Shown piece after piece: positions 12,643-24,564 of a DNA stretch of 64,000 nt. Below the pieces are notes generated by a model. The model searched no databases and was not told where the DNA came from. It saw only the letters and a program-made list of their open reading frames with translations. The stretch lies in NCBI GenBank assembly GCA_014898425.1, contig RCSZ01000005.1:2382501-2446500 (forward strand). The letters are read 5' to 3'. The translations under genes and the position numbers were made by a program. This DNA comes from Botryotinia globosa (lineage: Eukaryota > Ascomycota > Leotiomycetes > Helotiales > Sclerotiniaceae). The first letter of the stretch is position 1. Every line of letters begins with the position of its first letter.

Positions 12643-14261
12643 TGTGGCAAGGGGTAGATATTTGGAATATATTAAGAGAAATTATATGCGACAACTTTCA
12701 AAACGAGTGTGTTTAAAGAGTGACTTGAGAAGAAACGAGTGACGATGGTGAAAAAGGTGAGGAAGGGGAATAGAAAGACTGGAAAGGACACAATATATAC
12801 GCAAGGAAATCACCATACCTTCTTCTCACTTCTTTTTCCACATGACATTCTTGGCCTAAGGTAGTAGCTGCTAACATGATAGAGGGCTGATTTACTATAA
12901 ACAAACTGAACAATAGAACAGTCGGTATTGACATTGAGTGTCTAAAATTCTTGTTTGACAGGTCGGATATCAACATCGTACCTGCATAAGCTCGGTATCG
13001 TTTACGCCTCCAAAATCCTGCTTCTCCTTGCCGAAGTATGATTGTAGGCAAGCCGATCATGTGTATTTTTTCAGCTCAACAGCCATATTCTTGGCAATGA
13101 ATGGTAAGGTTTCACAAAATGCTTTTTTGTGCAAAAATTGTCCAAATTTAGAGAAATGAGGAGATTAGTCAAAAAACATACGATGTGTAAAGTAGAATAA
13201 TTTGAAGTAGTCAGCCGCCGTCTTCATCGCCTTGTAAGGCTTCGCTAGGTTTCGGTCGATCAATGCAGGTACGATTAAAGTTATTACCCCCAGAAAAAGA
13301 TATATTGACAAGCTGGGATATGCCAAGTGGCAGAGCAGATTGATCTTACTCAGGGGAAAGATAGAACCTCAAATTAAGTTATTGAAAATAACCAAGATGG
13401 CACTTGCCATTGAGCCAAAGGTGCCACCAAAGAAGCAAGGGCATTTCTCCCGAGCTCATAGACTTCTAGATCTCTGAATCACGAATGGGTTTTCTTGTGA
13501 ATTGTAAAGATTGTATCCAACTATCAGTCCTGAAGGATAAAAGTTTCAATGTGGGTAATGAAGTTGTTGCAGAAGGATGAAGGAATATCATTGTGACGCC
13601 AAATGGGACGGTCATAGATAAGTCTTTTGAAGATCACCTGACCTGATCTGATCTGACGTGTAACCTAGCGAAGTTTATCCGATGATGACTAACAAGTGAC
13701 TAACCCCTGTTCTCATTCTACTTCATCACGAATTTTCAGCATTTACTTCCACCTCTCCATTGAACTCGGGTCCTCAAGTTCTGATGAACTTATTAGTCGG
13801 CTCCAAAACAACATCGCAAGAGTGTTGATACAAATCTTCAAGATATTGCATCTGCCCATTCATCTTATCACCAGAATTGCTCGAATTGTCTCGTACCGCG
13901 CGGTTACATCAAATTGCTTACTATGGCCGTGCTCCTTTACCAGCTTGACACGGATCACCAGGTGAATCTTCATCTCATTTTCTGCATCAATGCTTAGTAG
14001 TGATTGATGCGATTGCTGCGGTTTCTCTGATAATCTACAAGTTCTAAAACATGGAGAAGTACTCTCCATATTTAAAGTCCTAAATGGTCATGGTTTATGG
14101 TCAAACAATGGGGGCTTGGATCTTGAGAGCTTGTATTTAGATGAGACGCGGTGTCTTCGATACTCCTCCTTGTGTTTCTAGTTTCTTCATTGAATATTAT
14201 ACAATTTGGAGTTGGGTTTCAATTTCTTGTTTCCATTCCATATCTCCAAGTCCCATCAAAA
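12643..14261. other. Spacer / divergent upstream region
   Basis: About 1.6 kb between the start codons of the minus-strand GPI protein and the plus-strand F-box gene. It must hold both promoters. A short CTGACCTGATCTGATCTGAC run occurs near 13640-13660. No other gene is supported. Confidence 0.5.
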
Positions 14262-15439
14262 ATGACTGCCTCCATTCAACCCGCTCATCTTCCAATTGAA
14301 TCGCGCTCTTCTACTATTTGCAAATCAACCACTAGTTCAAACTTCCCAATCACTCACCTACCCACAGACATTCTCCTCACTATCTTCCGTCTAATACCAT
14401 CTCCACAAACACTCTCCGCTCTTTCCCTCTGTTCCCGCCAATTCCACCACTACGTCACTCCCTACCTGTACTCGCACTTCCTCCACCTCGGCGATACATG
14501 CACCTCGCTCCCCAATTTCCTGCACACCATTCTCCATAATCCCCACTACGCACTCTACACCAAAACCTTCACTTGCAACGCCCTCCTAGGCTACAAAACC
14601 GACATCTCCATCTCCAAATTCTCCCCCTCTGACCTCGTCCTCCTGAAATCCCGTCTCAAATCTATCTACACCCTAGAAGATGACACACGCTCTCTGTTCT
14701 TTGGCTCACACATCGCCTCACAATGGTACAATTTTATCCTTCAAGGAAACTGGGATGCCATCGTGGGATTCATCCTCTGTCTCCTCCCTAATCTCCAATC
14801 TCTCAATATAATCAACCATGCGAGCGGTTGTCCTTACGGATACCCCTATCTCGAAACCGTGCTAAACCGAGCGGCAACTTTACAAAATCAACGACTTCGC
14901 GATCCCACCCACATAGTTCAGCCACAAGCATATTCATTCCCGTACTTACGGTCTTTACATTTGGCAAAACACGACACTATACATGATCCCCGCATGGGAT
15001 TTGAAATTCTGCGCGCCCTTCCCTTTTTAGCCATTCCTTCAATACGGGAAGTCGATACACACATGCTTTCGGATTTTCATTTTCCATTCTTTGTTTTGCC
15101 ATCTTCTCTGACTTCTTCTTCCCCTACTCAACACGCGCAAACCCCATCTCCAATAACACCCTTCACACTCTCAACCTTTTACTCCCCTCCCCTTCCCAAT
15201 TTTACCTTCCACATCACCCATCTCCACCTCTCTCACACAGTTCTTCGACAAGATTCCCTAATCCCATTTTTCAGCTACTTCAAATTCCTCAAATCTTTAC
15301 AGTGGGAATGGGATTACGATACTCAAATCGGGGAAAGAGAAGGATTGGAATTTTCATTCGATATTAATCATTTTCTGCATTCCATTGCGCATTTGAGAGA
15401 TATTCTCGAGGTTTTGAAAGTTCGAGTTTCTGAATCACT

Positions 15440-15470
<31 letters not shown>

Positions 15471-15818
15471 TCTGCAGAGATTCATGATGGAAGCGAGGAG
15501 GAAGATGATGAAGAAAAAGAAGGAAATAAGTATCATCAACAGCCACATCACAATTACGACAACGAGAGCGACAAATACCATTCCATTCTCACCCACCTTT
15601 CGCACTTTACAAAATTGAGAATTCTAAACCTCTCTGCAAATCTACTTCCTGCCCCGAGATTCACAACCACAACCACCTCGATTTCTAATTCTCAATTCCA
15701 ATTCCGAATCTCAATCTCAATCTCAGACTCAGACTCAGACTCAGACTCAGACTCAAGCTCAACTTACAAATCAGATAAAAGCAAAAGCGCAACCGAAACT
15801 CGAAATAACTCCCTCTGA
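14262..15818 (+). CDS. F-box protein with low-complexity C-terminus
   Basis: Single exon. The frame opens at 14151, but the ATG at 14262 (MTASIQPAH, 518 residues) is preferred because the upstream 37 codons are hydrophobic and unlike F-box N-termini. The F-box lies at about residues 32-72 (LPTDILLTIFRLIPSPQTLS, then ALSLCSRQFHHYVTPYLYS). F-box proteins bind Skp1 in SCF ubiquitin ligases and recruit substrates through their C-terminal part. Here that part has scattered Leu-rich segments but no clear repeat family. Two coding microsatellites interrupt it: a poly-Ser run from (ATC)n at about 15444-15472 and an (AspSer)n run from AGACTC repeats at about 15724-15755. Both may vary in length between strains. 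Substrate unknown. Confidence 0.75.
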
Positions 15819-16865
15819 TTACCAAAAAGCAAAGAAAATACACACCTCACCTCACCTCCCCTCACCTCCCCTCAATCTCAATCTCATAAAAAACATAATC
15901 TCTCACCCTCACCCCCGTCAAACATGCATCCACCACGCCTCTTGCGCCCAGGAGATCCAAGCACATACAAAACAGATGATGCAGCGGATACGTTATAACG
16001 GTTCGGGAGGGGTAGCATAGCAATCCAAATTAGCAATCCAAATCAACACCTCAAACACCCTAAACACCGCACCCAAGAGACTCCAGCGCGAAGGAGGATG
16101 CCGGGGGACAAGTTGACGCAACGATAGAGACATGAAAGACAAGACAAAATGATTAAAAGGATGGGTATACGGAATTCCAAAGGAGGGAGAATACTATACT
16201 ATAGACGAGGTACTTGTAATAAATAGTATTAAGTAGATATATAAATAATGTAAGATTACATTTATACAGTACTGAATACATATACTACCTACAGGTAGGT
16301 ATACATACACTATTACAAGACTATGGAAATATATTCCGGTCCGAGAAACTCTATGGAGTTCATTCTAGTTATTTCAATCTGATACTTTCGTTATTGATCA
16401 GCTCTATTGTTTCTATTCATTTGTATATACAATAATTACGCATAATATGATATATAGCACACCCTCCGAGACCATATTAAAAGACCATACTAAAAGACCA
16501 CATGAAATCAAGTCATCAAGTCATCATCCATCTCATTGATATCAATATTGAAAACTAACTACTCCGAGCTTTGTATGTTTCTTTCTCTGTTTCATTCTTC
16601 GTTTCTTCCCCCTTACCATGCATCATCCCATCTTCTTTCATCTCAATTCATTCATTCAATCATTCATTTATCCCTTTCAAAAGGTTTGTGTTCCATCCTA
16701 TCCCATCAATAGCATCAATTCATTCTTTCCTTTCATTTCGTTTCGATTCCTCATCTCTCATTTCTCGTTTTCGTTCTTTTTCCCCAAATCATTTCAGATT
16801 TAGTCATACAAGCCAGTGCATCCCATGTAGAAATATTTCCCCTCCTCGTTCAATCTCCAACCTTC
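15819..16865. other. Spacer, convergent 3' ends
   Basis: About 1 kb between the F-box stop and the phosphofructokinase stop. It contains (CACCTC)-like repeats at about 15844-15873 and T/C-rich sequence with TTCATTCA repeats near 16650-16670. No gene is supported. Confidence 0.5.
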
Positions 16866-19339
16866 TCATATCAAACCCCTCTTGCTATCCTTTGCTTTCC
16901 ATCCCTTTAATTTACGCTCCGGTCTTGGAACATTTGGTCTACCCGCAAGAATATCCACAAATCCCTTCAAATCTATCCAAAATTCATCCTTTGGTCTTCT
17001 ATTTGCCCAATCTGTTTCGTTTTGTTCAACATCAACCATACTAGAGAATACAACTTGTGCACCCTTGATACCAATAACCGTTGAACTTTGTTTATCCTCG
17101 ATAATATTTTTATCGGTCCTATCTTCATATTGTTCGAGATGTTCAATACATTTGATAGCTAAGCGAACGGCCCGGGTACGATCCATAGGAGATGGAGTAC
17201 CACCTTGTTGAACGTGACCTGGAATACTATCTCTGGATTCGAAGCGATCGGCAGCTTCTTCGCGAATCATATCAGCGATAAGTTTAGCGTGATAAACCTT
17301 TGATGCTTTTTCGTTGATGAGGATAAGACGTCCAGCTCTTGATTGGCCACTGTCTTTTTCGAATATTTCTTTGAGATGTGCGATATCTGCTGCAAGCATA
17401 CCAATACTGACACCTTCTTCAGGAGTATAGACAGCCGATGCACCAACAGCGAGACCAGCCATGGTAGCAACATAACCAGATCGACCACCTTGAGTTTCAA
17501 TAACGAAAACACGACGGCGGGACGCTGAAGCGGATTGTTTAATGGTATCGCAATAACGGACAAGTTCGTTCAAACAAGTGTCCGAACCAATCGAATATTC
17601 CGTTCCTGGAACGTTATTGGAGATAGTGGCTGGAAGTAAAGTCATAGGAATGCAAAGGGAAGAGTAAGTTTCTCTTGCTTGACGGAGTTCAGATAAGGCA
17701 TGGAAACCTTCGAAACCTCCAATGATGAGAAGACCATCAATCTTGAATTTCTCAAAAAGTGATGCAATCAATGGCATTCCAGATTCTGATGGAAGTTCAC
17801 GGTTCATACCAATTTCTGAACCACCCTTGCTAGCCCATCCATCAACTTCCAACCAATCAAATTCTCGAACCGATCCTGGGTTATCTTGGTGATGACGGGC
17901 AAATCCAGCGAAACCATTATGAATGGCAATTGGTGTATGTCCACGGGTTAAGCAATAAGCAACAGCTGCACGTGTAGCAGCATTGACACCACCAGCTGGA
18001 GCTCCGACATGTACGATAGCAATTCTCATGTGCTAGATGACATTAGTATTGGAAGAAGCAAAATTTCGATCATCACATACCTTCTTATCAGGAAGACGCA
18101 TTTCATTATTGAGATCAGTAGCTGTTGTAGTCATGTAGGAATCGTAAAAGTCAGAAAATTCTGTATCTCTGAGTGACATAGCTCTCTCGAAATCTTTTGC
18201 TTCAATAGCCTTTGCTACTTCTTGAGTATCAATAACAGATTGAACAAGTGGTTTTCTTGTAATTTTGTTCTCATTAATGGCGATAAAAGGGGTGACGGTT
18301 TCTGGTGTAGCATCAAGAACAGCGTTAACTGCTTCGATACCTTGTAAAGTGGAAAGGTATCGATCATAAGCGCATGCAGAACCACCACGTTGAACGTGGC
18401 CCAGTGTTGAAATACGTGTATCAAGAGCGAGTCCATTCTTGTCTGCAAGAAGATCCTTGATCATTTCTGGAGAAATCTTATTTCCTCCTTGATCATGAGC
18501 ACCTTCGGCAACAATAACAATTGTCTTTCTCTTGCCCAATTGTCTATGCTGTGTAATTGTTAGTATGATCAAAACTTGTAGAAATGTAATAATCGTACCT
18601 TTTGAATGACCTTGTGCATCTCTTCCTTCCAGTTGTCTGCTCTTGGTTTTTCTGGAATGAAAACGAAATCTGCACCAGTAGCAACACCAGCCATCAAAGC
18701 CAACCAACCACAATGTCTACCCATAACCTCAATAACAAAAGCTCTTGAATGTGATGAAGCGGTCTGTTCGATATAATCCACCATCTCACAAATCTTGCCA
18801 AGAGCTGAAAAGCAACCAATTGTAGCATCGGTACCAGACATATCATTATCAATTGAACCAACCAATCCAACGATGTTGAGATGTTTGAATGGTGCAACTT
18901 GTTGTTCCGATAATTCCTTCTTTTCAATCAATTCCTTGATCAATCCAGGCCATTCCGCTCTGAATTTATCAGCTCCAGTCAAGGATCCGTCACCACCGCA
19001 GATGATGAGAGCATCAATTCCATTCAACACCATGTTCTTTGCTGCTTGTAATCTGCCGGGTCGTTCATAGAAAGCCATGCATCTGGCAGTACCGATAAGA
19101 GTACCTCCTTCTGATTGCCATCCACGGACGTCTTCCCAGCCCATCTTTTTGATCAATTTTCCTCCTTGAACCAAACCTTCATATCCTTCATAGATACAGT
19201 ATGGTTCACATCCTTTGTAAATTGCCATTCGAACGCAAGCTCGCACAACACCATTCATACCAGGAGAATCACCTCCACTGGTCATGATAGCGATACGCCT
19301 CTTCTTTCCCTCGAGGGGTGGTGGGGGTTGGGGAGCCAT
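16866..19339 (-). CDS. pfkA: ATP-dependent 6-phosphofructokinase
   Basis: Glycolytic enzyme converting fructose 6-phosphate and ATP to fructose 1,6-bisphosphate in the cytosol. Three exons, 19339-18599, 18548-18081 and 18032-16866, give 791 residues, the usual fungal size. The first intron has an ACTAAC branch point. The protein is the standard tandem duplication. The N-half carries GGDSPGMN (22-29), GGDGSLTG (115-122) and the catalytic [11 protein letters not shown] segment (161-171). The C-half starts near residue 404 and has degenerate equivalents (GGFEGF for [22 protein letters not shown]), as expected for the allosteric half. [10 protein letters not shown] and [11 protein letters not shown] are the paired sugar-phosphate loops. 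The promoter has an AGGTC tandem run about 100 bp upstream of the start. Confidence 0.96.
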
Positions 19340-19436
19340 GATGAAATTTGAGTTGTTGTTTTGATGAAAGTAAATAGGTTGGAGGGGTATAAGATTGAGG
19401 TAAGAAAGAGATTCTTGGGTATACCTAGGTAATGAA

Positions 19437-19460
19437 TAGGTCAGGTCAGGTCAGGTTAGG
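19437..19460. repeat. AGGTC tandem run upstream of phosphofructokinase
   Basis: About four copies of AGGTC or AGGTT lie roughly 100 bp upstream of the phosphofructokinase start. This may be a plain microsatellite or a cluster of protein-binding sites; the sequence alone does not decide. Confidence 0.5.
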
Positions 19461-19875
19461 TAAAAAGTAGTATGAGAGGAGAGAGAAGAAAGGAAGAGAG
19501 AAAAATGAAGTTTTGAGATAGGTACCTATGAAGATTATTATTGTATTGACTAGCAAATCCTCTTACTTTTCAAGAATGACGAAAAGTTGAGAGCACCGGT
19601 GGAGATCAGTTTGAAATAAGATGGGTCCTTTATGTATTTTGGTGGGCTGAGACCTTGTCAATTTTCTCTTACGAACGAAGTATTGCTTCTTTGCTTATCG
19701 GGTTGGTATCAGGACTGACTGGTATCATCGGGATCGGATGGACAAAAGTCTTGGTAAAAGGTAAAAATCCCAATCATGATGAAGATATACCATTTTTGGA
19801 GAAGAAGATGCAGGAGCCATCTGAGCGAACAGAATGATTTATGGTGTGTAGATGAGGCATAGATTTACATTGATA

Positions 19876-20332
19876 TTTCTATATATCTTTTTATATCTTT
19901 TTTTACATATTTTATATATATTTTCTATATATTTTTCTATATAGATCTTTCTATATATTTTATATATTTTGATATATATCTTTCTATATATCTTTCTATA
20001 TATCTTTCTATATATCTTTTTATATATCTTTCTATATATCTTTCTATATATCTTTTTATATATCTTTCTATATATCTTTCTATATATCTTTCTATATATC
20101 TTTCTATATATCTTTCTATATATCTTTCTATATATTTTATATATATTTTCTATATATCTTTCTATATATTTTTCTATATATCTTTCTATATATCTTTCTA
20201 TATATTTTTATATATATCTTTTTATATATCTTTCTATATATCTTTCTATATATCTTTCTATATATCTTTCTATATATCTTTCTATATATCTTCTCATATA
20301 TCTTCTCATATATCTTCCCATATATCTTTCCA
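19876..20332. repeat. 12-bp satellite, unit TATATATCTTTC
   Basis: More than 30 tandem copies of a 12-base unit (TATATATCTTTC with TATATATCTTTT and short variants) run across about 450 bp. At the right end the unit drifts to TATATATCTTCTCA and TATATATCTTCCCA. One strand is almost pure pyrimidine-plus-A. Because 12 is a multiple of three, the array reads as a long open frame rich in Ile, Phe, Leu and Tyr; I do not regard that as a gene. Confidence 0.92.
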
Positions 20333-20500
20333 TACTACATAAACCTAGTATCTACTTATGTATATCTGTAACTAGAATATATATACAATTATCATTCTCT
20401 TGCAATATCGAGTACACCTCAACCAAACAGTCAACATTTCGGTGACTGTGACTGCTACTCAAACTGCTACTCAAACTACTACTCGATACCTTTCTATTCC

Positions 20501-20538
20501 ATTACCTTCATTACCTTCATTACCTTCATTACCTTCAT
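20501..20538. repeat. 9-bp tandem repeat ATTACCTTC
   Basis: About four perfect copies of ATTACCTTC in the spacer upstream of MED17. Confidence 0.8.
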
Positions 20539-21305
20539 CTACCCTGACTTCAACTTTCCATTTCCATTTTCATACCTCTTGTGTCATGTTTTTGCGGAAA
20601 CTCTACAAGGCGGATACTGCATCAACCATCGTGATTGGTGAATCTCTGGTACCTGAGCCATCTGTACATCGTAGTGTCGGACTCAATTCGGGCACGCTAT
20701 CCTCTATCCTCTACTTCTGACATCACAAGGAGAGTAAACAAGCTCCCAAGCAAAACTTTCCAACAACGACAATGCGACGTGTGAAAGACGGCCGGTGATT
20801 AATTCGAATGGTTGATTGAAGGGATCTGAAGTGGAAGGTTGATGCTACTCGATACTCGAGTATGCTATCGATGTGAATCATATGATGTAGATGCTAAGGA
20901 TGGTTAATCCAGAGTATAGTAGTATCATCGAATATTAATTTGAGATTAAAATATATATATTTGATGAGATCTACTTTAGATTGGTAGTTGTAAAGAGATA
21001 TAAAAGAGATATAAAAGAGATACACAGGAGATTGGATGAATGGCACGTGATGAATATTATTTTGTACTTATGTCTCTAGGAATAATAAAGCGGTGAACCT
21101 TCTTTTCTTTAAGCGGGGCAGTATTTCGATTGTTGTTGATAGTCTCTCAATTCTCAAAACAATGACCGTAGAACAGTTCAATAGACCTTTAAAGCCTTAT
21201 CAGAAGCTTTCAAATTTACAGAAGGCGTCGCGGAATCACTAATAGTAATCTCAACCTTATTGTCACAAATCAATCAATCTCTCGACTCCTACCCGGCCTC
21301 TCAAA

Positions 21306-23479
21306 ATGTCAACTCTCCCCAGTAACCATCCACTTTCATTGCGCCCAGCACCAAATACATCCAATACCTCCATTCCACTACCCCAATTAATCGCAAGAAT
21401 CAATGCCGAACGAGGTGGTTTTCGCAATATTTCAGAAGACAGTCTGCGTCAAGAAATTGCGGAAGCCGAGGCCGGAGGAGATGAAGAGGAGAATGAGAGT
21501 TCCAGTGAGGATGGAGAAGCAGAGGAGGCACCGGATCGAATGAAAGAACTTCTCACAGCAAGAGATGAGATTCTTGGTCAAATTGAGTATGTTCCAATTT
21601 GTGAAAAGCGATGCGCAGATACTGACTTGTCTGTAGACATGCCCATAATGCGGCTATGATATCTCTTGATTTCATTTCCCTCCTTCTTTCGAAAGATACT
21701 CCCGTGCAAGCTAGCACATCAATATCACCATCACTTCGTGAATTGGCTGGGATGGGTACATTGGGTGCGGATAAAACAGTAGCCCCACGGTTTACCAAAG
21801 AACAAAATCAAGACAATAAAAAAATAGCCAAGGGTTGGAAAGCATCAAATCTTAGCAAGACAGTAGATTCGATTTTGGCGTCTGCTACCCGATTAGAAAA
21901 AGAAATTGACGCAGAAACCAAATACTGGGAACAAGTACTTGCTGTTAGTGAAAGTGGATGGGCCGTATGTCGATTGCCCCAAGAAAAACATACATTGGGT
22001 GTTAGATTTGGATTTTCAGAGGGTCAGTACATTCATCTTTTCTCCCACCTTAACCTATGCTAATATACTATAGCCTCTCCAACGTTTCGAAATCGTAGTC
22101 TCGGTGCACTTAGACGGAATCCTGATGGATCAATATATTTGGACCAAGGGATTGCAAGTCCAGACCCTCAGAGTATACGAGTTTTGATCGAAACCAATGG
22201 AGTTACAACTGGAGAAACCATACTTCCTAAAGCAGTACCACATGATGCACCAATTCAAGATTTAATTCTTCAAGCACGAAACACGATTTTTGCCTCTGAA
22301 CTTTGGCAAGAAATGACTCGGGAAGTTAGAACTCTCGCATCTCATGGCCTCCAATCAGATTCCAAAACGAACACAATCAGATTTCCAATTTCTTCAACTA
22401 AAAGAATCTTAATCGAGCTTCAGACAGTACCTACCGATCCTTTCCGGCCAGTTCTTGGTCCAAGACCGGATTCATACCTTGCCAATGGCATCTATCTAAC
22501 TCTTCACCTTCTTCTATCTCTCTCACATCGTCAACAATATCGTATTCGGACTCGTCCACCGCCACCAATCTCTAGTCAACCGCGTCCAAACAACCCATTT
22601 CCTATTCTACGCTCTTTAGTGACTCGCCTTGCTCACGAAACGGTTGTTTCGTCACTTCACTCACTTCTCACCCCGCTCTGCAAGACACTTACTTCCGCTT
22701 CACTTCCAACTCCACCAACCTATACCATTATCCCGGGTACTTCTTCACCTTTACAACATCTTTCAACTCCCGAACGAATACTCACAGCTTTAACAAATCA
22801 ACTCGAATCCCTGACCACAATTAATTTCCCCTTTCCCCTATCATCGCCACCTCATTCCTCAATCCCATCCTCATTTTCACATACAACTCCACTCACTCCA
22901 TTACCTTCGTCCCTTCAAATTCGTGCTGTAACCACTACCCTCAACTACTCTCGCCCAATCTACTATCTACGCATAACACCAGAAACTTCTCCTCTCCTCC
23001 AGATTTGTCCACCGCCCAACACAGTACCAGAATGGGATTATGTCAAAAATTATATTCTCTGGGCCGTCAGCTGTTGGCTCGCACACATCTTTTCCTCTTC
23101 ATCCAAATCAAGTGAAGATAAAGAAGAACCCTGGAAACCAACAACTCAACCCAACATCCTCCGCAGAATCTTCTCAGGAGAATCACCATATGAAGGAGGC
23201 GTCAAACAAATCTGTTTCGACGTCTCGTCGGTTCCGATCCTGGGACCAGAAGCTCCGAATAAAATTGGAGAGATGGGGAAGGAGAAGATTAAAATTTCGG
23301 TCAGGTGGGAGTGGACGGCGGGCATGGAGCAGGAGTGGAAGGAGAGGGGCGATTTGAAGAAGGGGGAAGGGGCTTATGATTGGTATTATGGTGGGGTGCA
23401 GGGAGGAGAATTAGAGGAAGTGGTTAGGAAAATGGGAGAGGTGATTGAGGAGGCTGGGAGGGGGAGGGAGAGGAATTAG
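21306..23479 (+). CDS. med17: Mediator complex subunit Med17 (Srb4)
   Basis: Head-module scaffold subunit of Mediator, which links activators to RNA polymerase II in the nucleus. Three exons, 21306-21586, 21637-22022 and 22074-23479, are all in frame and give 690 residues. The N-terminus has the LIARINAERGGFRNISEDSL block and an acidic stretch. The first junction restores GQIEHAHNAAM and the second restores FSEASPTFRNRSLG. The middle holds the conserved ILPKAVPHDAPIQDLILQAR and ELWQEMTREVRTLASHG segments of fungal Med17. The C-terminal half is Ser/Pro-rich and less conserved. Introns of 50-51 bp have CTAATA or CTGAC branch-like sites. No neighbour is functionally linked. Confidence 0.9.
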
Positions 23480-23880
23480 GGTGGGGAATATGGATTGGAG
23501 ATTGGGGAGTACGAAGTAGCTAGTCCCGTGATAGTTCATCTCTCCGATAGAGTAGTAGCTGACTTGCTCACTTACCGCTGCGTGGTTTTCATGGTATACC
23601 GTATTACTTGGTTCATAGTATGATATCTTATAGTCAAAAAAAATCAGATTTTTGATAAAATTAAACGTGTTCTTATACATACATAAGTCGATCACCCTAC
23701 TTTCGGGCCACCCCTCTTTCGGGCCATTCTTTTACATCAAAAATCACCTGCTTTTTTGGTCTATCAATATCTCTATCAATATTGAATATAATTTAATAAA
23801 AATTTATATTTATATAATTTAAGCTATTTTAAGCTCATATTAGAATTTTTAAAATTGTAGGATTTCTCTGGATATAATAT

Positions 23881-23964
23881 ATATAATATATACAATATAT
23901 ACAATATATACAATATATACAATATATACAATATATACAATATATACAATATATACAATATATA
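23881..23964. repeat. 9-bp microsatellite AATATATAC
   Basis: About nine tandem copies of AATATATAC, nearly perfect. Confidence 0.9.
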
Positions 23965-24067
23965 CTAAAGAAATATATATATATATATCTAAAATACATC
24001 ATCTAAAACTACTAAATATATACTAAAGAAATATCTACATCTCACACTCTCACATTCTTATATACAC

Positions 24068-24137
24068 TTCTTCTCTTCCCCCTCTTCTTTTCGTTCTTCT
24101 CTTCCCCCTCTTCTTTTCGTTCTTCTCTTCCCCCTCT
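24068..24137. repeat. 26-bp pyrimidine-rich tandem repeat
   Basis: About 2.7 copies of a unit beginning TTCTTCTCTTCCCCC and ending TTTTCG. Confidence 0.85.
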
Positions 24138-24431
24138 GCCCTCCTCTCGTCTACCAAGACCATTATTGAAAAAGAACGAAAGAACGAGAAAAAGTAAAAT
24201 AATCAAATCAAATCAAAACCCGATATAAGGATTTATATCTACATTGATTACAAGTAACTTACATAAACCAATTACTATCTACTCGTATCTCAATTCATAC
24301 CAGCGATTTCATTACTCTCGTTCATTGATCTCATTTCGTTTCCTCGAAATACATACATATACATAAACTAGAAAACAAATTTTGATATCAACCCATCCAT
24401 CTATAATTGTAGCAAGAAACCTCTCTTTCGT

Positions 24432-24455
24432 AAGCAAGCAAGCAAGCAAGCAAAG
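24432..24455. repeat. AAGC microsatellite
   Basis: Five perfect AAGC units followed by a near copy. Confidence 0.85.
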
Positions 24456-24564
24456 CACGAGTACGTAAGTTAATGACATGACCCCTCAATCTCTCGATTC
24501 CTCAAAATTCCCAAAATTCAATCACAACACTATATTCCATCCATTCATTCTCCCACCCACTACT

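Larger units (their letters stand above)
19461..21305. other. Spacer with long satellite
   Basis: About 1.8 kb between phosphofructokinase and MED17. The middle is filled by the 12-bp satellite listed separately and by short CTACTCAAACTG and ATTACCTTC repeats. The rest has no supported gene. The 60-codon open frame at 19655-19837 lacks an ATG. Confidence 0.5.
23480..24564. other. Spacer rich in simple repeats
   Basis: About 1.1 kb between convergent 3' ends. A GGGCCA-containing segment (about 23700-23730) is followed by AT-rich sequence and then three microsatellites listed separately. It may include a degraded transposon end, but no inverted partner was found. Confidence 0.5.

Noticed and set aside
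19655..19837. 60-codon hydrophobic frame
   Set aside because: Opens at TTG with no in-frame ATG and matches no family.
19969..20445. 158-codon frame rich in Ile/Phe/Leu/Tyr
   Set aside because: It is a translation of the 12-bp satellite, with a TTG start and no real composition.
23700..23870. GGGCCA-containing stretch followed by AT-rich DNA, possibly a transposon end
   Set aside because: No inverted partner or target duplication could be found by eye, so it was left as spacer.
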